From: Acanthosoma haemorrhoidale
Taxonomy: Eukaryota > Arthropoda > Insecta > Hemiptera > Acanthosomatidae
Assembly: GCA_930367205.1 (NCBI GenBank)
Contig: OV884011.1
Location: 108,801,139 to 108,865,138 of the forward strand
DNA: 64,000 bases
Direction: 5' to 3'
Positions 12,275-24,985 of this stretch are shown one piece after another (positions within the stretch are counted from its first letter, which is position 1; every line of letters starts with the position of its first letter). Position numbers and translations under genes: made by a program. The notes below the pieces were generated by a model. That model was not told the DNA's origin. It did not search any database and saw nothing but the letters and a program-made list of their open reading frames with translations.

Positions 12275-12866
12275 AGTAGTTTTCAGTCTTCTTCAGGCCT
12301 TTCAAGATTCGACGAATGTACTCATTGAACTCAGCAGGAGCTGTTTTGACTCCAAAACCAAGCCGCAGTAACCGGTAAGTACCTCTAAGCGTTGTTATAG
12401 TCTGGACAATGATGGTTTCTTTTGTAACACGAAAATGTAAGTAAGCCTTGTAGAAATCTACTTTACAAAAGTAACGGGATCCTCGCAAGCTGCTTAGGAC
12501 GTCTTCTCTGGTGCGGATAGGGTAGTTGACTTGAATTAGACGTTCATTGACGCCACATTTATAGTCTGAGCAGACGCGAACGCCTCCGTCAGGTTTGACG
12601 ATCACCACGAGAGGAGAACCCCAATCACTGGCGTCTACAGGTTCAATGATTCCTGCAGCTTCAATTTCGTCTAGTTCCCGGTTGACTTGGTCCAGGAGAG
12701 CATGTGGAACACTACGCTCCTTGGTGTAACATGGCTTTGCTCCTGGTTTGAGCTGGAGTGAAACTTCATAGCCGGGAACACAGCCAATTTTTGGTTCGAA
12801 GATCGAGGAAAACTCTTCTAAAATATCCTCGAGCGAGGGGACTGCATTGAGCTGGTAGATTGGCAT
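12198..12866 (-). pseudogene. Gypsy A reverse transcriptase
   Basis: 222 codons. It opens with the protease-RT linker, then the finger and palm motifs: SDWGSPLVVIVKPDGGVRVC (about residues 83-102), KVDFYKAYLHF with the first catalytic Asp (about 138), and LGFGVKTAPAEF (about 170-181). The active site reads YFDDI (about 198-202), a variant of the usual Y-L/V/I-D-D. Reading continues after a frameshift in 12047-12274. All catalytic Asp residues are present, but the frame breaks prevent a complete enzyme. Confidence 0.85.
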
Positions 12867-12959
12867 GGGAGGATTATTGTCGACCAGTTTGAGTTCAATG
12901 GCAAGTCCTCGTATCCATTGGCGTCCAAGAAGAGCTTCGTATCCTGTTGGTACAATGTA

Positions 12960-13172
12960 TCAATCGCCGGTTATTTGTTTTCCATTGTAAGCAGCCTGGA
13001 CTGGTACCTTACCTTTTGATTGGATTATGTTGCCGGAGTAGGGTCGAAAAGCTAGGTTGATTGGTTGAACTGGCAAATTTAGGTTAAGTCTGTCAAATTC
13101 ATTCTCACTTAATAGGGTAAATTTGGCGCCACTATCGACCTCAAAACGCTGCAATTTTCCATTGAGCAACAC
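12960..13172 (-). pseudogene. Gypsy A aspartic protease
   Basis: 70 codons with the retropepsin active-site motif VDSGAKFTLLSE (about residues 12-23), in which DSG is the catalytic triad. The frame overlaps the end of gag in a different frame, which fits either an ancestral frameshift expression signal or decay. It is followed by a stop at the join to RT. Retropepsins cleave the Gag-Pol polyprotein. Confidence 0.75.
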
Positions 13173-14267
13173 GTCAACATGTACTTATCTAATTCATAAC
13201 GGTTCAACTCGAACAAGTCAACAATAACGTCATTTTTCTGGATCACTGACGTTTCTGGCGTTTCTCCGGAGCTGGTGTTGGCAATTTGGAGGGAATGTGT
13301 AGAACTGGATTTGCCTGGTTTCCTTCTGTTCTCTGCCATCAATGATGTGATACAGACGCGTGCCACATGTCCCTTCTTTTTACAAAGGGTGCAATATAAT
13401 TTGTTCTTATCAAGTCGACACTCCGATACCTGATGGTTTCCCCTTGAGCACCGGAGGCACAAATTACCGATGCCGAGAGCATTGAAATCAGGTCTACGGG
13501 GACGGGAACTTGACCTGGGTTGATTAGAGCTTGGCCTTGCTCCTGAGCGCTGGCTAGGGCTTGACATCTTGTTCACTTCGCTGGCAGAGAAAGTTCGAGC
13601 TGGATTAGAGCGCTGAGTCAACTCTTTACTTTCAATTCTCGATGCCTCAAGAGCTGTGGCAAGAGCTAAAATGTCCTGGAATGTCTTTTTGTCCGATTGT
13701 AATATGTGTTCCCTTACCCAGTCATATCGAAGGCCTCGAATGAACTGTGCTCTGAGAAAAACGTCTGAGATTGATACAGACTGGTCACACTGGCATTTTA
13801 CGGAGAATTCACACTCAGCTATGTCACGTTGAAGAGTGGCAACAAACTCTGAAATGGACTGGTGTTCGGTTTGATAAATATTAAGGAAATATTGTTGTGA
13901 CACTACTGCGTTTTTCTTCGGAATCAACAAGGTGTTGAAGGACTTGACAAGATCATCATAGGAGAGACCCTTCAGTGGTTTTTCTGGTCCTAAAAACGCA
14001 GCCAAATTGTTGTAGTGTGAAGAGCCAATTGAAACACATAAAGAGCTGGCCAATTTTTGCTTTGTCTGTGACCCCTTTCATCGTACAATAGTTATCAAAC
14101 CGTTCATGGTAACACGCAAACTTTTCACGTTTCTGATCAAAGTTTTCGAATGGCGCGATGCTCGAATAATTGACAGTGTTTTCTTCAGTAGGTTTCCCGG
14201 AAAGACACTGAAGTTGAGCAGTTACAGTTTCGAGGAAAACTTTCTGTTGTTTGCTGAAAGTCTTCAT
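13109..14267 (-). pseudogene. Gypsy A gag, frameshifted
   Basis: Gag starts at an ATG at 14267 (MKTFSKQQ) and runs to about 14055, where one frameshift moves it into the frame that continues to 13109. The long half has the retrotransposon gag region (QHQSISEFVATLQRD type motif) and then two zinc knuckles of the C-X2-C-X4-H-X4-C type: CLRCSRGNHQVSEC and CTLCKKKGHVARVC. A basic Ser/Arg-rich linker precedes them. Gag would form the particle and bind the RNA. The single frameshift is the only obvious lesion in this part. Confidence 0.8.
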
Positions 14268-14470
14268 AAAAGATTCGAACTGTTTAGCATTTATTTCGAA
14301 GTCTTTTTATTGATAATTCGATAGAAATTAGTCTGATTCTTACCTTTTACGGTCGATTGAAGACAAAATAACACATTTTACCGGAATTTTAATGTTGTTT
14401 GAACACATTGATAAGCTTTGAACAAACACATAGGTCGCGATTTTCGGTTCACTCACGCACTGATTAAAAC

Positions 14471-14481
14471 TCGTCGCTAAT
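14471..14481 (-). other. Gypsy A primer-binding site region
   Basis: On the minus strand ATTAGCGACGAG directly follows the 5' LTR. It closely resembles ATTGGCGACGAGG at the same position in gypsy B, so both elements probably prime from the same tRNA. I cannot assign which tRNA without a comparison. Confidence 0.5.
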
Positions 14482-14669
14482 TGTTATGTTCTTTTTAATA
14501 GTTACAAAAGCACACACATGTCGGGGTACATGAGAAAACATATATATTTTATAAAGTAGTGGTACTTAAAGATGGAATCTATTTTACTGAATGCCAAAGG
14601 TAACATGAAGGTTATAACTGATAACAAAAGGCGGCACAAGGCTGCGCGCGAAATATTACATACACCACA
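14482..14669 (-). repeat. Gypsy A 5' LTR
   Basis: 188 bp, TGTTATGTTC ... CACCACA on the plus strand. It pairs with 10287-10486, and GTTTC (14670-14674) follows as the right target-site duplication. Confidence 0.85.
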
Positions 14670-14674
14670 GTTTC

Positions 14675-17011
14675 CGATAACACCATAGTCTCGCAAGTGG
14701 TTTTATTTATATTTTTCACTGAATCTCAAATCAAAATGATTCTTTACATAGACTGAATACTCTATTATGGTAAAACACTTTAAATTATATATTACATGAT
14801 AGATGTTACTACATTTTTTAGCCAGACAAGTAGACAACACCTCTTTGCTGCCATAACGTTAACCATAACATATAACAACGTTAAACTCAATTAAACTAAA
14901 CTTAACAAACACACAACTTACGCCTTAATCTGTATCCACTGTCTACATTTAATATTTAATGTCGTTATGTCAAGTGATCGCTACCTACAAACGATTTGCG
15001 ATTGAAGTTAATGGAATGCCCCTCCTGCTTCGATGAATTTTCAGAAGACCTTTACTAAATGTATATTTTAGCACTTTGGCTTTTTAAACAGCCTCAAATT
15101 ATTTTTAAAACATCTTTAGATATAAAAAAAACAAGATATAGCCTCCCGAATCACCTTGAAGGATATCTTCTGTGTTATTATTCTTTGTTTTGTTTTGCTA
15201 CGTGGTTTTCGCCAAAAAAAAAAAATAAATAAAAAATAACACAACTGCTCATCCACCTAAATGCCAACCGAACAGTTTCAAAAAGCAATGTGATTATAGT
15301 GAGACTTCTATTTTTGCTTGTTAAATGTTAAATGAAAAATGTAAATTATTTTTATCGAGCCCATTCTGACAGAATGGAAAAAAAAACGAGTTACAATAGC
15401 AGTTGGGTAGAATCTCACTTATAAAATTTTTGATGGCATATTGAAAATGCGGAATAAAATAAAAATCGACGAATACTGTGTTCGAAAGTTTAACAGAAAG
15501 GAGATATCCTCAAAACGATTTATTTATGGGCCATTTATTATTTACTTGAATGTGCTCGACTTTGATAAAATCAAAATTAAGATTGGGAATTATAACGAAT
15601 TTGGCACAGCCAACCAACGGATTTAAAAAGATACTCTATAATAAAAGAAAAGTATTTATTGCCTATTCATTAATAGTCCAGTCAAACTACGAAATAGTAA
15701 ACAGCCAGATGACTGCTTCCTCACCCTCCCCCCTCCTCTTATATATATGATAGACCAGTAAACGGTCATCATATCTTTTCTATGGAGTTTATTTATCTTC
15801 TACTTCATATTTTTAATTCAGTAATATATTAACATGAAATTGACAAATAGTGATATTTATTAGTATGAATTTGATTATTTATTTTTTCGTCTCGTTTTTA
15901 ATATTATACTGGCTGTTACTTTTTATTTATGATTTGTTATGGTTTTATTTATAACTGGGATAAAAAATTTTCTATTCATTGGCACATTCAGTTATAATTG
16001 TTATAACTGTGATAAAATAATAACTGTTGTGCAAGTGTGATTGCAGAGTTGTGCCTCAAGATTACAGCATCATACAGTTAGGTGTGTAATATTAAACACG
16101 TTGTGGATAAATTATTTGTTTTATTACAGTTCAATCCAAAACCAGCTTCAACCCATCATAACAAGAAAATACTGTGCTGATAGGCTTTTAAGGGAGACAA
16201 TCATAACCGGCAAAAACCGTTGAATGAATAAACCTCATGGAAAAATTATCGCGACCATTGCATTTTCTCCTTGCCTGGTAATTAAAAAATAAGTGTTTAA
16301 GGGAAAAATAATTACAAAAGTTCTATAAGAGCGTAAATAATGTAAAGTATCAATATTAGTTGAATTTTTTTTAGCCTAAGAGAGGCATTGAGGTATTGAA
16401 TTTTTATTTACAGTTCAACTTGGTATACCAATGACCTATAACACCTTGTCGATTCTATATAAAATTCACTCGAGGGTTCATTGATTCGACAGATCAAAGT
16501 GCCTTTAAACGAGTATGCGAGAATCACGCATTCCCGAGAAAGCATGATGACTTTAGTCCATAAAATATGGAATAAGTAAAATTATACTTTAAATAACGCT
16601 ATTTAAAGCATACTTTTACTTATTGCACATTTTTATCGGTACCCTTGATTGGCTGGTTAATACCTCGTGTCTCATTTTTTTTAGATACAATTTATACTCA
16701 TAAAATAAATATATATCCAATTTCATAGATACCACTATTATTATAAAGTATTTGCCAAAGAAATAGCAATTGAGCTATCTAGCACGAGTGGACGACTGTC
16801 CTAATGGGAATTCTTGGCTTAACCCTCCCAGCACTAAGCTATGTACCCTGTGGGTACAGAGGCAGGCAGGGAAACAATGAAACCCTTCATTATGCTTACT
16901 GAGGGCTAGTTAGTCGTAGAATGGCATTAAAAGAAAATTTTTACATGTATATCGTTTTTATATAATGAATTTCAACAATTATTATTAATTATTAGCTAAA
17001 GAAAGAATACA
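14675..17011. other. Intergenic, no gene seen
   Basis: AT-rich DNA. The short open frames have no family features. A TACCCTGTGGGTA palindrome lies near 16846-16858. Confidence 0.6.
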
Positions 17012-17082
17012 AGGTAGGGTCGGGACTCGTACCCGGGACCTCCAAAATATCGGAGGCTCTACCAAACGAGCTAACCTCAAGA
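17012..17082 (-). repeat. tRNA-derived SINE-like unit 1
   Basis: The minus strand reads TAGCTCGTTTGGTAGAGC (A-box-like), a CCTCC/GGAGG anticodon-type stem and GGTACGAGTCC (B-box-like, one mismatch to GGTTCGANTCC). The acceptor stem does not pair, so this is not a functional tRNA gene. A TAATTATTA-rich tail follows, as in unit 3. Confidence 0.55.
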
Positions 17083-17126
17083 ATTTACGACCTCAGTATG
17101 AACACTTTTAGGCTTCACTCTCATCA

Positions 17127-17235
17127 TGTGACCAAATGGCAGAGAACCAGTCTCCCACTGGAAATTATTAAGTTCGAGTCCTGGCTGGCCTGTATATTGA
17201 CTTTGATTAATAATAATTAATAATGAAATAAAGAA
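17127..17235 (+). repeat. tRNA-derived SINE-like unit 2, inverted
   Basis: An A-box-like TGACCAAATGG, a CCAGT/ACTGG anticodon-type stem and a B-box-like AGTTCGAGTCC are followed by a (TAA)n-like tail. It is head to head with unit 1, with only about 45 bp between them. Confidence 0.5.
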
Positions 17236-17906
17236 CTTAGCCAGTCTCAAAAAGATATCCCGATCTTAACGAATTGCACAAAGAAAAATACAATTCGACA
17301 TATTTTACTTCGGATGATTTTCGTTCAGACAGATGACTCCAACCGTGAGCTTTTTGCTGCTTCGAAGTTGCAAGAACCTCTGTCCTCTGTTGATTGCTCA
17401 GACAACCATCTCTTTTCTGAGCCCCCATTTCACATCTCAAGCCTACCTGGCAAGCACCTATGAAAAAAAAAACTATCTGTCTGTATTCTTGGAACTTGGG
17501 TCAGTAGGAGACCAAAATATTTTCGGACCGTACTAAGAATCCATGTTAGATGTTTCAGTATTTACTGATTGAATTAAAAAAAATACTCATTAATTTGTAC
17601 AATTACGATAATAAGTATACATTAGATGAAATAGCAGGCTCTTAAAATTACGTACAAGCCTGTCCAAGAAGGAATAATAACACCGAGGTCATGAATGCAC
17701 TCAGTTTAGAAATTATCACATTTAAATATTTAACTTATATACCAAGGCCTAGGATGTTTTTTTTTTTTTTTGCATGGTTCTTAACTAAAGTAAAACAAGC
17801 CTATTCTCCACTATGTACATATTAATTGTAAATTTGAGGTTATATGTGCCCCAACTACTTGATAATGTTTTAATAATTATTAGTAAAAGATAAAATAGAT
17901 AGAGAC

Positions 17907-17976
17907 GGTGTCGGGGCACGAACTCGAAAGCTTCCATCGCCGGTCGGGTGCTCTGTCTACTGAACTATCACCCCCC
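17907..17976 (-). repeat. tRNA-derived SINE-like unit 3
   Basis: The minus strand has TAGTTCAGTAGACAGAGC (A box), then TTCGAGTTCGTGCCCCGACA (B box and T-arm). The tail (TATTTTATCTTTTACTAATAATTATTA composition) resembles that of unit 1, so both probably belong to one SINE family. Confidence 0.55.
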
Positions 17977-20900
17977 TACCTCATTGTAATTGAACATTCC
18001 ACAATTATTTCTAATGTTATTTTTGAAACAAAGTGTTTATCATTTATTAATTCCCTGGTGAATTTAAGTATTTTTTTCTTAAATGCAATTATTGAATTTA
18101 GATTTGAGTGGACGTATTCCTTTAAGGAATCTGCTTAGGTTGTTGATTGAAATATACAACGTTTCAGGTTTAGACAATTAAACCTTTCTCATCTTGCTTC
18201 CATAACCTGAATGTACGTCAAATGTGGCAGCTAAGCATGCTTAAACGTCGTTCATTAATAAATTTGATGAAAATCTTAGGTTTATAAACCTAAGCCGGCA
18301 TCCCAACGAATACCCCTAGAATACCAGTCGCACTAAAAAATTTTCATTATCATATTGGACTAATAATTTACATATATACATTGCTACCATACGCTGTGTA
18401 AATCTATATTTTTATTTGATATATGCGTGTACATAATGATAATAAGATGCTTTACAAATCGTTTATTTTCCCTCTCTAACAGTCGAAAATTATTCTTATT
18501 TTTACTTGAATAAGGCTAAAAATATATATCGTTATATATTATAATTACACCTCACGTTCATACATGGTTTCACCTGCAAGTATTTGTGACTCTGGAGGGC
18601 TTCTAATTTACAATTAATGTGAATCATAAAAGTAATAAGTACTCAAAATGGTAAAACAGCGTATATTATTTAATTTAAAATGATAAGTAAATATAAACCT
18701 TAACACCAATGGCGTAAAAACGTGAATTTAGTTGACTCCTGATGAAATACCAGCGATATACAAAAAGATCGTTGAAGACTATGCTTGTTATACCACCACA
18801 GCATTATATATGTCATGACATAAGTAATAAACACAACGGTTCGTCACCATGTAATGAAAAAACTACATGTCTTAAATTTTGGTTAAGGCTTTTTACACTA
18901 AAATTATAGGATATAAATCAAACCCATGCATTAAGAAAACATTGAAAAGGGAGTTATTCGTAGATCGTAAAACCTGAATTTGACTACAATAGGACAATTT
19001 TTTTTATTCTAAGACGATTTTTTATTATTTTTTATACATGCGTTGTCTATTTCAAGTCAAATAATAGCTCTCCGAAGGCATGAAAGTTACGATAAATTAT
19101 TGAAATAGTATAAACACGCACCATCGTAAAGAATGGAGACCTTACTTTTTAGCTTGCTGTCCAGATTGAAAACCTCACGGATCACCCCAAATTTCTGGAT
19201 GGCATAAATCCAGGGCTGTGTCGTTATGGCTAAAACGATTTCCAGAGAGCAGATGCCATATGATTCTACTGGTGTTTAAATTAAACAAATTCTCTGCTAA
19301 CCCCAAAGTTTTCGAATGCATGCAAACAAACGGCAGTCGACTACGCCATGAAATAACCTACTCAAATTTGGAACTTGGAATACAAGGAGTATTACAACTG
19401 GCAAGTCAACTGCACTTGATCATTAAGACTTTCATTCGCCGAAGCAACAACCTGTGCCAGCCAAGTCACTCACATGCGGTTGGACCAACCCGTCTGGAGT
19501 GAGCTTAATTATGATATAAGGGATATATTATACCCTCCCACAATTTGAGGTTTACTAGGGCATCTTCGGAGGTTCTTACATTTGTGAAATTTGTTGTAAA
19601 GATGCACTGAATTTGTAAAACATACTATTTTCATTAGCATCGTACTAAGGCTGATCCTCGTATTAAGTTCGAAAATAACTCTTATATCATGCAAGAAAAC
19701 AAAGGATATGAACCCGTTCTACTAAGTATTAAGATATTTCAATCTCGAATACCATAAAATTTCATAATCAAATTCTTCTTTTAAATAAGGATTTTAGGAA
19801 TTTTTATTCTCAAAACCAAAAAGGAGAGGCTTTAACAAAGTAATCGAGACAGACCTTCGCCTGTATGTCTAGATGTACGTACAAACATAGTACTCGTTAA
19901 AATGTGCTAGTACACCTTGAATTTTAGATATATATATATATATATGGACCCGGATCATGCTTTTACCGTTGATTTGGTTGGAGTCGGTTGAAATTTAGCT
20001 GCTGGAACCATGTGTACAATAATTTATCCCGTCATAGCTCAGAACCGATTTATGGTAAAAACACATTAACGACGGGCACTCAATAAAAGATTTAAAAATA
20101 TTCCATGAGCTCTCCGTTATAACACTATAAATGTCTCCCTTCGCAAGACTAATAAAGTTTATCATTGAATTATTTTCTTTCAAAATTCACAATTTTAGTT
20201 TTGTTTAAAGGCGATTTTCGGTAGTGTAACAAATTAAAATAATTATATTCGTATAATAAATACCGATGGGCTTTTCTACAATCATTTGTTAATAGATTAA
20301 TTCGATGGTACCAGTGAAATACTAGGTTAAACTTAAACAATTAGGTAATTTTACCTAATGAAATAGAATCCAAGCGTTTTTGATTATTTAATATTGCCCC
20401 CATACCCAATAAAACTTGCAAAAATAAAAGTTTGATGAGCCATCCTCGGAAACCCACAATAGTTAAAACCGAGCAATTCTCATATATGCAAAGACAAATT
20501 CCTAATTAATTGCTTATGTTTACATTGAATTTAATTTAGAAAGATAAAATATTTATTTTAGGATGAAGTAGAATTAAGTTTACTTTATTGGCCGATTTAA
20601 GAAGAACTGTGGAAATTTAAAAATGTTCCTCTTAAAGTTTTTTTTAAACAACTTACCACTAATTTTTCCTTGTAACTGTGGAATTTCTCTTATCATTAAA
20701 GTGAACTAAATTATTCTCAGTTAGATACTAATAATAATAACAATGATAATTTCCAAAATGATAATAAACAATGATTACCCTAAAAACAAAAATTTCATGA
20801 TTCGGTGTTTTAAAATATTTTTTACAATTTTATAACAAATATGGCATTTGCTGACGACTTATGCACGATTTATTTAAAATAATATATAATGATACGACTT

Positions 20901-21655
20901 CTTATATCATTGACCGTCGCCTGTTTAATGATGAATTCAACATATGCTCCCAGTCTGTCTTTCTATTAGTGTCAATTTATGGAAACCAGTTTTGCTTGGA
21001 ATTTGGAACCAGTCGGTTCCCTGAATTTCTAAACTGGATTTTTTTTTTTCCATCGCCTGATTAATTGATGATATCATGTCACAGCATTAAATTAGGCAAT
21101 GAAAAATTAGGCTATACTATAGCCTACTAAATACTATATACGGCCTAAAAATTCTAAAAACTGGAAAAATAATTTTAAAAAAATTCAAATCAAATCTGTA
21201 TTGTGATAAATTACAATTATTGGGCAATAATTAATTGTGTTAATGTTCTCATTCATACCATATTTACAATTCTTCATTCACCTGTTCATTCATGCAGTAT
21301 TTACAAACAGCCCAAGGACCCTCCAAATCCACATGGTTGTCAACTCCCTCTCATGCGAAAGAGGAAGAGGAGTCTTGGGAAGTCTTCCACACTACTCCAT
21401 CAGCCACGTCACCGAATACAAGCCAGTGCAAGCTGATCAAGTGTGCGAGAGCTACAGACGCTCGGGACTTGATTAGAGAAACTGGCCATTGCCAGAACAC
21501 CCTCCCTCACATATTTATAGCAGGTCACGAGGTCACTGCCACGTAAGTCTCCGAGGAGGATTGTAGGGATGGACAAATATTCACGAACAATTTCAGAGGA
21601 AGTAGTAAAAAAGAGCATTGGAGGAATTAAAACGTACCATCTCAAAGAGTTTCAA
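17977..21655. other. Intergenic, no gene seen
   Basis: About 3.7 kb of AT-rich DNA with a short (TA)n at about 19929-19946. Open frames of 60-94 codons have no recognisable features. The stretch at 21310-21545 is GC-richer and may be an old repeat; no product was identified. Confidence 0.55.
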
Positions 21656-21715
21656 GTAGCCTATAATAGGTATGCAGCTTACGGATATGCAGAAGGGGGT
21701 TCAAATTCCTGCCTT
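21656..21715 (+). repeat. tRNA-like SINE head (weak)
   Basis: AGTAGCCTATAATAGGTATGC resembles an A box, and GGGTTCAAATTCC is a near-perfect B box 30-40 bp downstream. No clear tail or duplication was found. Confidence 0.35.
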
Positions 21716-24700
21716 TCAAGTTTTCGAATTTCGTATTTTTCATTTATTTTATCTTTATTGGAAACATTCAAATTGCGGTTATGATCAACGTTGAAAAGAC
21801 AAATTAATTTATTCTAACTAAATTAGTTTATTCTGATATCAGAACTAATATTGATATGTCCGTTTATAATTGAACAAAATCCGTACATAATTGAAAAAAA
21901 AAGTATGCGTTTCTTCGGAAAATGTGCAGCGATAACTCATTGTACATCTGTATTTTTTGAGTACGTTTGGCCATGGAATGGTGTTTTTAAATGTCCTCCC
22001 ACGGAGGTGAGGTTATTGTGAAGAAAACTGATATCGTACAATCAATAGCCAATTCAGCACCAACACCGGCCAGTGTCTAATCTTCTATCTACATATTCGG
22101 CAAATGCCCCTCCCTTAAGCCAACAGCTTGCCATTGCGACGAACTCGACTAGAATAAGGGCATTTGACTGCCTGGTCTCAGTCACAGCTAACAATATATC
22201 ACAGGTATATCAAGATCTCGATTCCACCTGCTGTGGGCTATTCTGTTTTGATGACCTTATGCGAAGAGATTGGAAATGTCTGCGATAAGAAAGGTTGAAG
22301 CGACTGCCTGATTAGTTCAACATTTTCCCTGCATTTGTTCCAGGCTGAACCGGTGAGTTTGTAATAAATGAAAGGGCGTAAGTGAAAATACCATATTAAT
22401 TATTTAATTAAACTCAAATCCTATGCAAATAAAAAATATGCCACATTGATCTATGATGTGGTGAAATATGGAGTACTATAAGGTAGTTTGAATAGTTTTT
22501 GAAATAATGGCATATTATTTTTTAAGAATACGTACAGATAATCTTACCATTTAAACAACTTCTTGATTTTTAATAAATTAACTAATGTAGCTTTTTGCTA
22601 AGGCACTGTTAAGAAACAGTAGTAAAACCTAGATTCCTGAGATGATGGTTACTGGTTATAACTAAGCAAATCTGTCCGTGTTAAAGTTGAGATCTTTTAC
22701 AGTGATAGTCTACATTAATTATTCAAATCCTTCAGAAGTTACCCTAGTAACCATAAGTTATACTACACCGGAAGATAATTTGAGCTCGTTAAAATAAATA
22801 TGATAGTTGAAATCATTAAGTAATCTGCATTTTTTGTTTTTACGTTGAATGTAAGTAACATAGGTAGAAGTGGAGTAGCGAGTAAGTTTAACAAGTTAAT
22901 CAAGTTATTTTTTTCCTACTGGAGTACAAGGCCCCAAGCAACACCTGACAGCATTCTTTATTCTGTACCAGAAGTTTCTATTGGCTTGACCATACCCACT
23001 TCCTTCTGCAAGGCAAATCTCTAGGCATTACGAGGCCATCCGAATATAAATTGTCTAAGCTGTAGGTTTTTGTGTTTGACATGTAATTAGTATGTGAGAC
23101 AAATCGGCCTAGTAACTATTAACTTTATCACATTCTCACTTTTCTTTTAGCCAACATAATTCATAGCCCAGATGATGTATACAATTGATCGACTTATTCC
23201 CCATCGCTAAGGAAACAATAATAATATTCAAAAGAATAAAGTTTAATTGGCAACAATATAAATTAATTATTAACTAACGATGTTCTTTCAATGCGATTTT
23301 TAGTGGAAAACAAAATGAACCAGTTTCGGTAAATGATACCTATTATTTTTCAAAAGTATGTACAACAAGAAAAAGATTAGTTACGTTAAGATTAGTTAGA
23401 TTATTCCTTCACTATTTCCACCATTTGTTCCATTCACATATTTATTAAATTGAGTTCACAATTTTTATAACAAAATTTCAGTCATTAAAAAAAACACATT
23501 GGGAAAAAATGACGAGGCGGCCGATCCTTGGATCAAATAATACATTTCCTCAGCCTGGGATCCAGCGAATCTATTGCCACATTTTATTACAATTTTTTGG
23601 CTCGGATCTGTTCAATAAATAAGAAGGGAGCTCTTCGTACGAGGAGTCATAATGTCCATTTTGTTCTCAAACTACACTGTACATATCGGTTGTCGAAGAT
23701 ATTGACTATAGTTGTGATGATGGCTGCGGCTGAGTTTAGTGTGATTTGGTAGCTTAGTGGTATTTATTTAGGCACTGGCTGCCCATCACATCCTAAACAT
23801 AGCTGTCCATTATAGCGATGAAGCTACCGAGGTAAGTGGATTCTCCTGTATCTTTTATGCCCTCGCATCCACTGCCCGTACTAACCCCTACATTTGTTTG
23901 TTGATTCGGGTTTTTTTTTGTCTTGCCTGTGCATTGACAGTACTTCAGCGATGAATCTCACTGCATACCTAGTCTTAAATTCAACACAAACATGTACGTA
24001 CATAAGCATCTATTAGTTAAATAATCTTTGTAGAGGAGAGTCTTTTAAAAGAAAAGAAAGAAAAGCTTTATTATGAAGTACAAGCAAAACCCTGGTATAT
24101 ATAAATATTAAGAGTTACGTTACTACATACTGGGTGGAAGATCTAGGAATGAGTGTGGTCTGGGGCTAAAGCTGAGACAAAAAGTATAAGAAAAGGGTAT
24201 GGCTTTTGTAATAGGGAGTAAAGGAAGTAAGGAGGGTTGCTTACTTAAAATTAACAGGAACCATCAGTGACTTCCATGAAGTCACGAGGAAGGTATACAG
24301 TTCTGCTTAAGACCCTTCTACTTGTTCTTGGCAAGATTATAAATATTATATAAAGCAAGCATTATAAAACTTATCGGTGACACTTAAATCATGGCCTACA
24401 ATTGGAATAAAAATGAAACAGGTTCCATCCCTGTCTTACTCATTAAGGATTTGCAGACATGGCTACATGCTTACTTTATGAGGTTAATAATCTTATATAT
24501 CCATTACTGTCAGATACCTTGGTTTCCATCGGGGCAAAAGGATGACTAGGAACCCTCACACACGACTTAAGAGACAAGAATGAACAGACTGTTTGGACAG
24601 TTAAAACAGACGACTTACTAGATAGAAGTCAATAGAAAACAAACTTCACAAGTACAAGCTGTTTCTAAAACCAAGTTTAACTATGGCTAAAGCTATGGGG

Positions 24701-24833
24701 AGCAGTTAAACGGTTTAACATGAAACGAATCCATCCACAGTGACCTCCATGTGTCAACTGACCTTCACCCTCAAGATTTTCCGAATTCCACAAAAACTAT
24801 TCGTTCATCCGAATCCTCTTGTCAACTCTTTTT
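21716..24833. other. Intergenic, no gene seen
   Basis: AT-rich sequence with only short, unsupported open frames. Confidence 0.6.
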
Positions 24834-24985
24834 CCAGCGACACATATCCTTACAATCCTCCTCGACACCTAAAGCGGTAGTGGCCTTGCGGTATTTTGCG
24901 AATAAAATGTATTTCATGGGATTCTGTGGCACCGGTGATCATCCCCACTGATGCCCTGAGCGTCTGTGGCTCTCTTGCCATTTAT
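24834..24985. repeat. Dispersed repeat, copy 2 (pair with 1995-2130)
   Basis: Shares ACAATCCTCCTCGA, CTAAAGCGGTAGTGGCC and CTGAGCGTCTGTGG with copy 1, in the same order. Diverged and unclassified. The GC-richer sequence continues to about 25100. Confidence 0.5.

Larger units (their letters stand above)
10287..14669 (-). mobile_element. Gypsy A: Ty3/gypsy LTR retrotransposon, degenerate
   Basis: A 4383-bp element with 200- and 188-bp LTRs, a 5-bp duplication of GTTTC and gag-pol order gag, protease, RT, RNase H, integrase on the minus strand. Gag, RT and RNase H are broken by frameshifts near 14055, 12240 and 12040. About 350 bp covering the zinc-binding domain and first catalytic Asp of integrase are missing near 11270. 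The LTRs differ by a 12-bp indel and several substitutions, so the insertion is not recent. It cannot encode an active polyprotein. Confidence 0.9.

Noticed and set aside
17012..17082. Functional tRNA gene
   Set aside because: A- and B-box-like motifs are present but the acceptor stem does not pair and the T-stem has a mismatch, so a SINE is more likely.
23745..23835. tRNA-like A box (GGTAGCTTAGTGG)
   Set aside because: No B box at the right distance and no cloverleaf.
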